From contig NZXX01000001.1 of assembly GCA_002702065.1 (NCBI GenBank), forward strand, positions 434,001-498,000: DNA of 64,000 bases, given 5' to 3'. This stretch comes from Anaerolineaceae bacterium. Lineage in GTDB: Bacteria > Chloroflexota > Anaerolineae > Aggregatilineales > Phototrophicaceae. The notes below the pieces were generated by a model. That model was not told where the DNA came from, made no database searches, and saw only the letters and a list, made by a program, of their open reading frames with translations. The position numbers and the translations under genes are program-made. Below are positions 17,735 to 25,946 of this stretch, piece by piece (position 1 is the stretch's first letter; each line of letters starts with the position of its first letter).

Positions 17735-19456
17735 ATGGAAGGTTTTGCATTTCCTGTTTTAAGCGTCATCGTCTTTGTGCCGATCGTCGCCGGGATCATC
17801 ATGCTGTTCATGAACAGCGAACAGCGCGATTTAATTCGCGGTGTGGCGATTGCGGCGGCAGCGACGGTGCTGGTGCTGTCCGGGGCGGTGTACTTTGGTT
17901 ACAATGCTCAGGTCGATCAGGTGATGGCCAATCAGGACGATATCCTGAGCGATGCTTCAATCGAAGCGCCTGGCACGTTGATGTTCAAGGACGGCCTGGC
18001 GTTTGAAGAGCATGTCGAGTGGGTGTCGTCGCTGGGCATCAGCTACCACGTGGGTGTGGATGGCCTCAGCGCCCCGATGGTCCTGCTCACCGGTATGGTG
18101 ACGGTGGCGGGTGTGCTGATCTCGTGGCGCATCCAGGACCGCACCCGCGAGTTTATGGCATTCTTTATGCTGCTGGTCGCCGGTGTGTATGGCGTGTTTG
18201 TCGCTATCGACATGTTCACCCTGTTCTTCTTCTACGAACTGGCGATCTTCCCCATGTACCTGCTGATTGCAACGTGGGGCTGGGTGGAAAAACGCGAATA
18301 CGCCGCCATGAAGCTGACGCTCTACATTCTGATCGGCTCGGTGGTGGCGTTGGTCGGCGTCATTGCGATGGTGATCGTCGCCGGGCAGTATTTCGAGACA
18401 GAAGCCGGCGCGTCGGTGCTGCAATCGGCCATCGAGACGGGACTGGTTGCCCCCGGCAGCGGCCCCCTCAGCTTCGATATGGTCAACCTGACCCTGGCCG
18501 CTGAACATGGCGCCTTCGATATTCTGGGTTATGGCGGCATCGAAAGCCTGACCTTCGCCAAGTTGTGGTTCCCCTTCATCTTTATCGGTTTCGCGGTGCT
18601 GGCCGGTGTGTTCCCGTTCCACAACTGGAGCCCTGACGGCCACGTGGCTGCGCCGACGGCGGTGTCGATGATCCACGCGGGCGTGCTGATGAAGCTTGGC
18701 GCGTACGCGGCGCTGCGGGTGGGCGTGCAGCTGATGCCACAGGGTGCTGAGGTGCACCTTCCCTGGATTGTCTTCCTGACGCTGGTGAATGTGGTGTACG
18801 GGGCGTTTATCGCTTTCCGCCAGCGCGACTTCAAATACGTGATTGGCTTCTCATCCGTCAGCCATATGGGGCTGGTGAGTATGGGCTGGGCCACCATGAA
18901 CGTCATCGGCATGACCGGGGCGGGGCTGCAAATGTTCAGCCACGGCGCGATGACGGCGCTGTTCTTCGGTTGTGTCGGTATGGTGTACGACCGGGCACAT
19001 ACCCGCGATATTCCCAGCCTGGGCGGTTTTATCAAGAAGATGCCCTGGGTTGGGCTGGCCTTTATCGTCGGTGGTCTCACAAGCATGGGTATGCCCGGCC
19101 TTAGCGGTTTTATCGCGGAGTTTCCGATTTTCGTCGGCATGTGGAATGCATCAGACCAGGTGACGCTGCAAATCGGGGATTTCGTGCTGACCAATTACTA
19201 CTCGGTGATTGTGGTGTTGGCGGCCCTCGGTATCGTCATTACGGCGGCCTATGTGCTGCGCGTCACCGGGCAAGTATTTTTCGGAGAGTTTAACGCCGAG
19301 CTTTACCCGGAAGTCGGCGATATTACCATCACGGATCGGATTATTCTGATTTTGCTGGGTGTGCCGCTGATAATCGTCGGCATCCTGCCCTGGGTGATGG
19401 CCCCGCAAATAGAATCCGGTGTACGGCCCATCATTGCACTGTTAGGAGGGGCTTGA
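17735..19456 (+). CDS. nuoM: NADH-quinone oxidoreductase subunit M, second divergent copy
   Basis: 573 residues; clearly NuoM-family but divergent from the first copy. It keeps the Glu of FFFYELAIFPMYLL, the Lys of GVLMKLGAYAALR and the Glu of SGFIAEFPIF. However, the lysine that sits before the PFH motif in the first copy (FAIKVPVWPFH) is replaced: here the segment reads FAVLAGVFPFHNWSPDGH, with Leu289 at the aligned position. An extra N-terminal external loop of about 50 residues follows the first helix. Two NuoM subunits suggest an enlarged membrane arm, or a regulatory or alternative subunit. Confidence 0.9.
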   Translation: MEGFAFPVLSVIVFVPIVAGIIMLFMNSEQRDLIRGVAIAAAATVLVLSGAVYFGYNAQVDQVMANQDDILSDASIEAPGTLMFKDGLAFEEHVEWVSSLGISYHVGVDGLSAPMVLLTGMVTVAGVLISWRIQDRTREFMAFFMLLVAGVYGVFVAIDMFTLFFFYELAIFPMYLLIATWGWVEKREYAAMKLTLYILIGSVVALVGVIAMVIVAGQYFETEAGASVLQSAIETGLVAPGSGPLSFDMVNLTLAAEHGAFDILGYGGIESLTFAKLWFPFIFIGFAVLAGVFPFHNWSPDGHVAAPTAVSMIHAGVLMKLGAYAALRVGVQLMPQGAEVHLPWIVFLTLVNVVYGAFIAFRQRDFKYVIGFSSVSHMGLVSMGWATMNVIGMTGAGLQMFSHGAMTALFFGCVGMVYDRAHTRDIPSLGGFIKKMPWVGLAFIVGGLTSMGMPGLSGFIAEFPIFVGMWNASDQVTLQIGDFVLTNYYSVIVVLAALGIVITAAYVLRVTGQVFFGEFNAELYPEVGDITITDRIILILLGVPLIIVGILPWVMAPQIESGVRPIIALLGGA

Positions 19457-19457
19457 G

Positions 19458-20957
19458 TTGACTGAGTTTAACTTCCTGCAAAGCCTGCCGTCGATTGCGC
19501 CTGAAATCGGGCTGACAATTCTGGCGGTGATCGTCCTGTTTCTGGACGTCTATCTGCCAGAAAGCCAGCGCCGCAGCATCGCCTACGTCACCGCCGGTGG
19601 GTTGGCCTTGCTGGCGATCCTGCCGATTATCTGGGGACCACCTGCTGGCAGCGGGACCGAACTCCTTTATTGGGGTGGCATGGTGCGGCACGATTCGCTG
19701 TCCCAGATTTTCAAGGTGATCGTCCTGTTGGGTGGCGCGCTGTCGGCTCTGATGGCGATTGACATGAAGGGCATGGGACGGCGCGGCGAGTTTTACCTGA
19801 TTATCGTCGTCTCCACGCTGGGGGCCAGCCTCATCAGCGGTGCGGCGGATCTGATCATGGTCTTTCTGGGCCTGGAAACGCTCACTATTCCGCTGTATGT
19901 GCTGGCAGCCTTCAAGCGGAACGATGCGCGCTCGTCCGAAAGCGGCATGAAGTATTTCCTCTTTGGGTCGTTTGCTTCGGCCATTCTGCTGTTCGGCCTC
20001 AGCCTGCTGTATGGCTTCACCGGGCAGACGAATATCTATGCAATTGCTGACCAGCTTGGCGCAGCGGTGAACAGCGCGCCCATCCCGGTGCTGATGGCGA
20101 TGGTGCTGATTGTGGCCGGTTTCGGCTTCAAAATCGGTGCGGCACCGTTCCATTTCTGGACGCCGGATATGTACGAAGGCGCACCGACACCGGTCACTGC
20201 TTACGTGAGTGTCGCCAGTAAAGCCGCCAGTTTCGCGCTGCTGATCCGTTTCCTGATTGCCGTCTTCCCCGACACGCTGGTGATTGGCGATCAGGGTATC
20301 CAGAGTTTCTGGGTGCAGCTTGCGGCGGTGATGGCGGTGGTGTCGATGACACTGGGTAATGTGCTGGCGTTGTCGCAGCGCAATATCAAACGTCTGCTGG
20401 CCTACTCGTCGATTGCGCAGGCCGGGTATACGCTCATCGGCGTGGCGGCTATCCAGTCGCAGACCGAGCAGGGCGTAGCAGCGGTTGGCTTCTACATGTT
20501 TATGTACACCTTTACGAACATTCTCGCGTTCGCGGTGGTGCTGCTGTTCAGCGAAGCCACTGGCAGCGAGACGATTGCGGACCTGGCCGGGCTGAACCGG
20601 CGCAGCCCCTGGCTCGCGCTGGCGATGACGATTGCGCTGCTGTCACTGGCAGGCATTCCACCCGCCGCCGGGTTCTTTGGCAAGTTTTTCCTGTTTAACG
20701 CAGCCGTCGAAGCCGGGTTGGCCTGGCTGGCGATTGTCGGCGTGCTCAACTCGATTGTGGCACTGTACTACTATCTGGTCGTCATCAAAATCATGTATGT
20801 CGACCGCAGCCCGGACGAAGACAAGCCGATTCCGATGTCGGCAGCCTACGGCTGGGTGCTTGCCGTACCGGCTGTGCTCATCCTGTTTCTGGGTACGTTT
20901 GGTGCACAGCTGATCTTTGATTGGGCCCGAAGCGGCGCGGCGTCGTTATTTTTGTAA
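19458..20957 (+). CDS. nuoN: NADH-quinone oxidoreductase subunit N
   Basis: 499 residues, normal for NuoN. Channel residues include FLGLETLTIPLYVLAAF (Glu), GFGFKIGAAPFHFWTPDMYEG (Lys) and SVASKAASFALL (Lys), plus SQRNIKRLLAYSSIAQAGY. The start is TTG, placed one base after the nuoM stop and behind a strong AGGAGGGG; this tight junction supports translational coupling. It is the last nuo gene; the Fo genes begin 53 bases later. Confidence 0.94.
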   Translation: MTEFNFLQSLPSIAPEIGLTILAVIVLFLDVYLPESQRRSIAYVTAGGLALLAILPIIWGPPAGSGTELLYWGGMVRHDSLSQIFKVIVLLGGALSALMAIDMKGMGRRGEFYLIIVVSTLGASLISGAADLIMVFLGLETLTIPLYVLAAFKRNDARSSESGMKYFLFGSFASAILLFGLSLLYGFTGQTNIYAIADQLGAAVNSAPIPVLMAMVLIVAGFGFKIGAAPFHFWTPDMYEGAPTPVTAYVSVASKAASFALLIRFLIAVFPDTLVIGDQGIQSFWVQLAAVMAVVSMTLGNVLALSQRNIKRLLAYSSIAQAGYTLIGVAAIQSQTEQGVAAVGFYMFMYTFTNILAFAVVLLFSEATGSETIADLAGLNRRSPWLALAMTIALLSLAGIPPAAGFFGKFFLFNAAVEAGLAWLAIVGVLNSIVALYYYLVVIKIMYVDRSPDEDKPIPMSAAYGWVLAVPAVLILFLGTFGAQLIFDWARSGAASLFL

Positions 20958-20982
20958 TGTTGTGGCGCTGACGTTTCGTTTG

Positions 20983-20991
20983 TGATAGAAT
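20983..20991 (+). promoter_or_regulatory. Possible extended -10 promoter before the Fo genes
   Basis: TG-A-TAGAAT forms an extended -10 element, without a convincing -35 box. It lies 19 bases before the GTG of the atpZ/I-like gene and could give the Fo genes their own transcript in addition to read-through from nuo. Confidence 0.3.
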
Positions 20992-21009
20992 GCACTAGGT
21001 TATGGTTTC

Positions 21010-21297
21010 GTGGCTGACAAGAAGCCCTCGCGCATCAAAAACCTGGGTCTGGCGGCAGTAGCTGCACAGGCAGGCTGCGCTACCCTGGTCATCGTGTTTG
21101 GGGCGCTTCTGATCGGACTATGGCTGGACGCACGCACTGGGCAGCGGGGGGTTTTTGCCATATTGCTTCTTGTCCTCAGCGTGCCGGTCAGCCTGGCCGT
21201 GATGTTGTACATTTCGCTAGGGGCAATCCGCCGGATTGTTCCACAAGTAACGGAGGCTGCGCAAGACAGCGCGCCGACTGATATGGAGGAGGATTAG
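21010..21297 (+). CDS. AtpZ/AtpI-like ATP synthase accessory membrane protein
   Basis: 95 residues with two membrane helices (about 13-35 and 45-70) separated by the short polar turn LDARTGQRG. This is the size and arrangement of AtpZ/AtpI-like proteins, which assist c-ring assembly or carry Mg2+/Ca2+. The acidic C-terminal tail is cytoplasmic. The start is GTG; an overlapping ATG at 21002 is in another frame. First gene of the Fo cluster. Confidence 0.75.
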   Translation: MADKKPSRIKNLGLAAVAAQAGCATLVIVFGALLIGLWLDARTGQRGVFAILLLVLSVPVSLAVMLYISLGAIRRIVPQVTEAAQDSAPTDMEED

Positions 21298-21346
21298 TCT
21301 TTGTGACCCATTTAAGCGCTCTTTTTGCCACTCGAAAGGAGGCTGC

Positions 21347-22954
21347 ATGAGCACAAGACAGCGCGGTGTCATTACCTTTTTGGTGATGCTTGTCGTGGCG
21401 GTTGTAGGTTGTGTTCTGCTGCCATTTATCGTAATGCCGGGTGCCGGTGTTGCGGTGGCACTGCCAATCATCGAAGTGCCGGGCGAAGTTGTTGTGTCTG
21501 GCGGGCTGTTTGGCGTTGATCTGACAAACACCATCATCGGTACGATTCTGGTCGATATCCTGCTGGTTCTGTTTGTCTTCTTCGCATGGCGTGCTTCGAA
21601 AGGTTGGACCAATGAAGTGCCAGGGCGTTTTCAGGCTCTGGTCGAAATGCTGTTTGGCGGCGTCTTCCGCGATTTCATGAAGGGAATCGGCGGTCCGCGC
21701 CTGCATTCTACGCCACTGTTGTGGCCGCTGGTGGCGACCATGTTCATCTTCCTGCTGTTTGGCAACCTGATGAAATTGGTCCCCGGCGTCGAAACAGTGG
21801 GTACAGTACACTGCTCCCATGTCGGTTCGATCGGCTATCCGGCGCAGTCGGCTGGCGGTAATTTGTATACCCTTTATGTTGACGAACCTTTGAACTCCGG
21901 TATACGCCAGACCGAAGCGACCGAGGAAGCCTGCCATAGTTTCTTCAACGAGCATGAATTTACCGCGTTTGCTGTTGAAAGCCCGGAAGAAATTCAGCCC
22001 CAGCTTGAAGAAGCCCAGGCCGAACTGGCAGAAGTTGAAGAAGATCTGAATGCGCTGGTTGCAGCGGCTGGTGGCGAAGAAGCCCTGACCGAAGACCAGT
22101 TGCACGAATTGGAACTGCTCTACGAAGAAAAGGCGGCTGCCGAACGGGCCGTTGAGCGTCAGACCCTTCGCCTCGAAAGTGCCGAAGCAATCCCTGAACT
22201 GGAAGAACAGATCGAGGATGTCGAAGCGCATATCGCTGCACTGGAAGCTCCTGCCGAAGCAGAGGGCGACCATGGCGCTGAAGGCGAACACGCCGACGAA
22301 ACGGTTCTGATCGAACTGGGTCTGGCCGAAGCAGGCCCGACCGAGGAAGAAATTGCTGCCGAAGTATCTGCACTTCAGGCTGAACATGATGTGCTGGTGG
22401 CTGAACTGAACATGGCGCGTACGCAGATGATTTACCCGACTGCGCCGCTGGCCTTCACACCAGACCAGATGGAATCTGGCGCGATGCCATTCCTGTTCCA
22501 TGTGACGCCCTGGGTTCGTGGCCCTGCTACTGACCTGAGTGTGGCCCTGATGCTGGCGCTGCTGGCAATCATCGTGGTACAAATCTACGGTGTCTGGGCA
22601 CTTGGCCCTGCCTACTTCGAGAAGTTTATTAACATCTCGGCACTGGGCAATCTGGGCAAGAAACCGCTGGGGCTGGTTGATTTTGTGGTCGGTCTTTTCG
22701 AGATTATCTCGGAAATCGGCAAGATCGTCAGTCTGGCGTTCCGTCTTTTCGGTAACCTGTTCGCGGGTGGTGTGGCGCTTATCGCGCTGACGTTCCTGGT
22801 CGCGCTGCTGGTGCCGATGGTTATGTATACACTGGAAATCATCATCGGTACGGTTCAGGCACTGGTGTTTGCCGTGCTGACGCTCGTGTTCGCTGTGCAG
22901 GCTATGGAAGGCCATCACGGCGACGAAGATCACGAACACGCCGAAGAACATTAG
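21347..22954 (+). CDS. atpB: ATP synthase subunit a with large coiled-coil insertion
   Basis: 535 residues, about twice the usual 230-300. The core is intact: an N-terminal helix, a helix ending in FGNLMKLVPG (residues 138-147), then the conserved TPWVRGPATDLSVALMLAL (387-405), and the essential channel arginine in SLAFRLFGN (Arg466). Between them, where normal proteins have a short loop, lies an insertion of about 240 residues (149-388). It contains two cysteines (156 and 196) and a long acidic heptad-like stretch (about 212-355). By homology to E. coli topology this loop faces outside the cytoplasm. The C-terminus ends in a His/Glu tail. AAGGAGG precedes the ATG. Confidence 0.93.
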   Translation: MSTRQRGVITFLVMLVVAVVGCVLLPFIVMPGAGVAVALPIIEVPGEVVVSGGLFGVDLTNTIIGTILVDILLVLFVFFAWRASKGWTNEVPGRFQALVEMLFGGVFRDFMKGIGGPRLHSTPLLWPLVATMFIFLLFGNLMKLVPGVETVGTVHCSHVGSIGYPAQSAGGNLYTLYVDEPLNSGIRQTEATEEACHSFFNEHEFTAFAVESPEEIQPQLEEAQAELAEVEEDLNALVAAAGGEEALTEDQLHELELLYEEKAAAERAVERQTLRLESAEAIPELEEQIEDVEAHIAALEAPAEAEGDHGAEGEHADETVLIELGLAEAGPTEEEIAAEVSALQAEHDVLVAELNMARTQMIYPTAPLAFTPDQMESGAMPFLFHVTPWVRGPATDLSVALMLALLAIIVVQIYGVWALGPAYFEKFINISALGNLGKKPLGLVDFVVGLFEIISEIGKIVSLAFRLFGNLFAGGVALIALTFLVALLVPMVMYTLEIIIGTVQALVFAVLTLVFAVQAMEGHHGDEDHEHAEEH

Positions 22955-23009
22955 TTGCGTGCTGCATCACACATAAAACAGAAAACATTCACCAAGAGGA
23001 GAACATCAA

Positions 23010-23249
23010 ATGATTGAAGGGTCACTTGAGCAGGGTTTGAAAGCTATTGGCGCAGGGCTGGCGATGGTCGGTGCGCTTGGGCCTGGTATCGGTATTGGTC
23101 TGCTGGCAAACGGCGCGATGAACGCCATTGGTCGCAATCCGGACACGGCGGGTACGGTTCAGACGAACATGATTCTCGCCATCGTGTTCACGGAAGCCAT
23201 CGCGATTTACGCCCTGGTGGTTGCGCTGGTGATCCTGTTCGTGCTCTAG
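23010..23249 (+). CDS. atpE: ATP synthase subunit c
   Basis: 79 residues, two helices. Helix 1 has the glycine-rich GAGLAMVGALGPGIGIG; the loop is GRNPDTAG; helix 2 carries the ion-binding Glu in FTEAIAIYALVV. The residues that mark Na+-binding rings (Gln in helix 1, Ser/Thr after the Glu) are absent, so this is a proton-type ring. AGAGGAGAAC precedes the ATG. Confidence 0.96.
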   Translation: MIEGSLEQGLKAIGAGLAMVGALGPGIGIGLLANGAMNAIGRNPDTAGTVQTNMILAIVFTEAIAIYALVVALVILFVL

Positions 23250-23339
23250 TCTGCCTGGGCAGCCCGGTAACTGGAACACTGGTTACGGGCGACCTATCAG
23301 CAGCAGGAGACGAGGACACCAACTAAGGAGAAGCGACAA

Positions 23340-24143
23340 ATGCGGTTAAATAAAAGCAGATGGATGGTCGTTCTGACCATTGTGGTCCTGCTTGCGACCT
23401 TTTCAGGCACGGCACTGGCCGCCGAAGAGGGCGGTGGTCCACTGGATGCCCTGGGTATCAACGCAGGCTTCCTGATTGCCCAACTGGTCAATTTCGGCCT
23501 GATTTTTGTGCTGCTGACAGCATTGCTGTGGCGTCCGCTGGTCAACATGCTGGATGCCCGCGCAGCCAAAATTCAGAAGGGGCTGGAAGATGCGCAGGCA
23601 GCGGCCAATGCTCGTTTGAACGCCGAAGCGGAAGCGGAGAAAATCCTCCAGCAAGCCCGCACCGAGGCGCAGCAGGTCATTGACGAAGCGCGTGGCCGTG
23701 GTGAAGAAGTGGCCAAGCAGGTTCAGCAGGAAGCGAACACCGACGCGGAAAAAATCCGCGAGGATGCCCGCGAAGCGGCTGTTGAAGAACGCAACGCCCA
23801 GCTTTCCGGGCTGCGCAGCCAGGTTGCTGCCATATCGATTGCGGTGGCACAGCAGTTGATCGGCGAGGCGCTGGACGAACAACGCCAGCAGGCGCTGATC
23901 AGCGATTTCTTCGCCAAAGTCCCTGCCGAAGCAAAAGCCATGAAAGGCGATGTGGTTGTCGTCAGCGCCATGCCGCTGTCTGACGCAGAGCAGGCCAAGG
24001 CACGTCAGGAAATTGGCGCGGAAAACATCACCTTCCAGGTTGATCCGTCCATTCTCGGCGGTCTGGTTGTGCGCAGTGGTGATCGGGTGGTCGACGGCAG
24101 TGTCCGCAGCGGCCTGACCGAGATGTCACAGCGCATCCGCTAG
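23340..24143 (+). CDS. atpF: ATP synthase subunit b fused to the C-terminal part of subunit delta
   Basis: 267 residues, against about 160-170 for a normal subunit b. The order is: a signal-peptide-like N-terminus (residues 1-28, ending TALAA); the membrane anchor with NFGLIFVLLTALLWRPL; a long Ala/Glu/Gln-rich stalk helix (70-160); the usual b C-terminal AISIAVAQQLIGEALDEQ; then from about residue 203 a segment matching the C-terminal domain of delta (VVVVSAMPLSDAEQAKA, DPSILGGLVVRSGDRVVDGS). The N-terminal helical domain of delta that grips F1 is not present. Actinobacteria have a different b-delta fusion. No atpH, A, G, D or C follows. Confidence 0.9.
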   Translation: MRLNKSRWMVVLTIVVLLATFSGTALAAEEGGGPLDALGINAGFLIAQLVNFGLIFVLLTALLWRPLVNMLDARAAKIQKGLEDAQAAANARLNAEAEAEKILQQARTEAQQVIDEARGRGEEVAKQVQQEANTDAEKIREDAREAAVEERNAQLSGLRSQVAAISIAVAQQLIGEALDEQRQQALISDFFAKVPAEAKAMKGDVVVVSAMPLSDAEQAKARQEIGAENITFQVDPSILGGLVVRSGDRVVDGSVRSGLTEMSQRIR

Positions 24144-24165
24144 TCAATCGATTTTTAAGAAACAG

Positions 24166-24194
24166 AAACGTGCCGGTGCTACGCCGGCATGTTT
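24166..24194 (+). terminator. Terminator-like hairpin after atpF
   Basis: An 11-bp stem (AAACGTGCCGG with CCGGCATGTTT, one G-U pair) and a 7-base loop, followed by a weak pyrimidine run. It marks the end of the Fo operon; the imperfect T-tract may allow read-through to murE. Confidence 0.55.
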
Positions 24195-24219
24195 GCTTTC
24201 TCGGTAAAAAGGTTTTCTG

Positions 24220-24414
24220 TTGGAAGATTCCTGGCTGAACCCCGACTTTGCCATTGATCAGATCATTATCCTGGTTGTGATCTTTCTGGCGAGTCTGGCC
24301 ATATTGTCGGTCGTCTTTGGCGGATTAATCTATGTCGCGCTGGGTTTGGTGGTTCGCCTGCAAGATCGATGGCGAAGACGCCAGCAGCCCGACGAACCGG
24401 AGGAGGAATCATGA
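24220..24414 (+). CDS. Small single-helix membrane protein
   Basis: 64 residues from a TTG start: a short acidic N-terminus, one long hydrophobic helix (about 12-45), then a basic RWRRRQQ and an acidic tail. The basic end indicates an external N-terminus and cytoplasmic C-terminus. The stop overlaps the murE ATG by ATGA, so the two are coupled. Not recognised; possibly a membrane anchor or accessory to the neighbouring envelope enzyme. Confidence 0.55.
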   Translation: MEDSWLNPDFAIDQIIILVVIFLASLAILSVVFGGLIYVALGLVVRLQDRWRRRQQPDEPEEES

Positions 24415-25946
24415 CCCCATTGCCTCTCCCATTTTCCAGATTGCTGGCAGCCCTGCCAGAGACTCAGCTTATTCGTGTGACAGGCGATGCCGATGTGACA
24501 GCTCCTGTGGTCGAATCCGACGCGGAACTGGAAGCCGGTGGCGTGTTTGTCGCACGTAAGGGTCTGAGTGTAGATGGTCATGCGTTTATCCCGCGTGCGA
24601 TTGAGCGTGGCGCGGCGGCCATCGTGGGGGAGCGCGAGATCAGCGATTTGCCGGTGCCTTACGCGCAGGTACAAAACGCGCAGGAAGCCGTTGGTTATCT
24701 GGCAGCGGCCTATTGGGATTATCCCTCGCGCAAAATGATCGTTATCGGTGTGACCGGCACCAACGGCAAGACGACCGTTACAACCCTCATTCACAGTATC
24801 CTGAAAGTTGCCACTGAAAACAAAGCCGGGATGATCTCGACGGTGGCCGCCGACCTGGGCGACAGTACAGCGGATACGGGTTTGCACGTTACCACGCCCG
24901 GTGCGCCGCAGATTCAGGCGCTGCTGGCACAGATGGTCGCCAACGGTCTGACGCACTGTGTCCTCGAAATGACCAGTCACGGGCTGGCGCAGGGGCGGCT
25001 GAACGGCGTTGATCTGGACGTAGCGGTCCTCACCAATGTGACCCACGAACATCTGGATTATCATGGCTCGTTCGAGAATTACCGTGCCGCCAAAGGCCGC
25101 ATGTTCCAGATGCTCAGCCAGAGCCAGCGCAAGCCGAGCGTGCCAAAGATGGCGGTGATTAATGCCGATGATCCGAGCGCGGATTACTTTGCTTCTTTCC
25201 CGGCAGATAAGATCAGCCTCTACGGTCTGCGTGAAAATGCCCCGGTGCATCCCGATAATGTTCAGTATGAGCCGGATGGCACACACTTCAGCATTGGTGG
25301 GGATCAGTTTTCGACGCGGCTGGCAGGGGCATTTAACTTGTCGAATAGCCTGGCGGCGGTTGTAGCAGCTGGTGCGTTGGGGATTGGCGCAGACAGGATT
25401 CAAGCCGGAATGCTCGATGTGACGCTGATTCCCGGACGAATGGAGCGTATCGACGAGAGGCAGAACTTCACGGCGATAGTCGATTTTGCGCACACGCCGG
25501 ATGCGCTGGAAAAGGTGCTGGCGGCTGCACGCAAGATGCTGCAACCGGCCAAGCGCCTGATCGTGGTGTTCGGCAGCGCGGGCCTGCGCGACCGGGAGAA
25601 GCGCCGGATGATGGCGGAAACTTCGGCGCGGCTGGCCGATGTAACCATCTTAACGGCGGAGGACCCACGCACCGAATCGCTGGAGGGTATCTTGCAGATC
25701 ATGGCCGATGCCTGCACGTCGCAGGGTGGCATTGAAGGCGAGACATTCTTCCGCGTGCCGGATCGTGGCGATGCGCTGTATCAGGCGTGTCAGATGGCCC
25801 AGGCTGGTGACATCGTAATCGCCTGCGGCAAGGGGCACGAACAGAGCATGTGTTTTGGCACGGTTGAATATCCCTGGGATGATCGCGACGCGCTTCGGGC
25901 GGCGCTGCGGGGCGCTCCGTTACGGACACTGCCGACGGCGCAATAA
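24411..25946 (+). CDS. murE: UDP-N-acetylmuramyl-tripeptide synthetase
   Basis: 511 residues from the ATG behind AGGAGGA; an upstream in-frame GTG/ATG is unlikely. MurE adds the third amino acid to the peptidoglycan stem in the cytoplasm. Mur ligase features are the P-loop GVTGTNGKTT (113-122), TTPGAPQI, the lysine expected to be carbamylated in YRAAKGRMF (Lys228), DFAHTPDALEK (358-368) and GKGHEQ (473-478). The residue-selecting motif reads E-D-P-R (417-420) in place of the D-N-P-R of diaminopimelate-adding enzymes. D-P-R variants are known in enzymes that use lysine or ornithine, so the third residue is uncertain. Confidence 0.94.
   Translation: MTPLPLPFSRLLAALPETQLIRVTGDADVTAPVVESDAELEAGGVFVARKGLSVDGHAFIPRAIERGAAAIVGEREISDLPVPYAQVQNAQEAVGYLAAAYWDYPSRKMIVIGVTGTNGKTTVTTLIHSILKVATENKAGMISTVAADLGDSTADTGLHVTTPGAPQIQALLAQMVANGLTHCVLEMTSHGLAQGRLNGVDLDVAVLTNVTHEHLDYHGSFENYRAAKGRMFQMLSQSQRKPSVPKMAVINADDPSADYFASFPADKISLYGLRENAPVHPDNVQYEPDGTHFSIGGDQFSTRLAGAFNLSNSLAAVVAAGALGIGADRIQAGMLDVTLIPGRMERIDERQNFTAIVDFAHTPDALEKVLAAARKMLQPAKRLIVVFGSAGLRDREKRRMMAETSARLADVTILTAEDPRTESLEGILQIMADACTSQGGIEGETFFRVPDRGDALYQACQMAQAGDIVIACGKGHEQSMCFGTVEYPWDDRDALRAALRGAPLRTLPTAQ

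Noticed and set aside
21188-22951. A 587-codon open frame antisense to atpB
   Set aside because: Rich in Gln, His and Arg with no known domain; it covers the whole of atpB and is explained by Glu/Ala-rich coding on the other strand.
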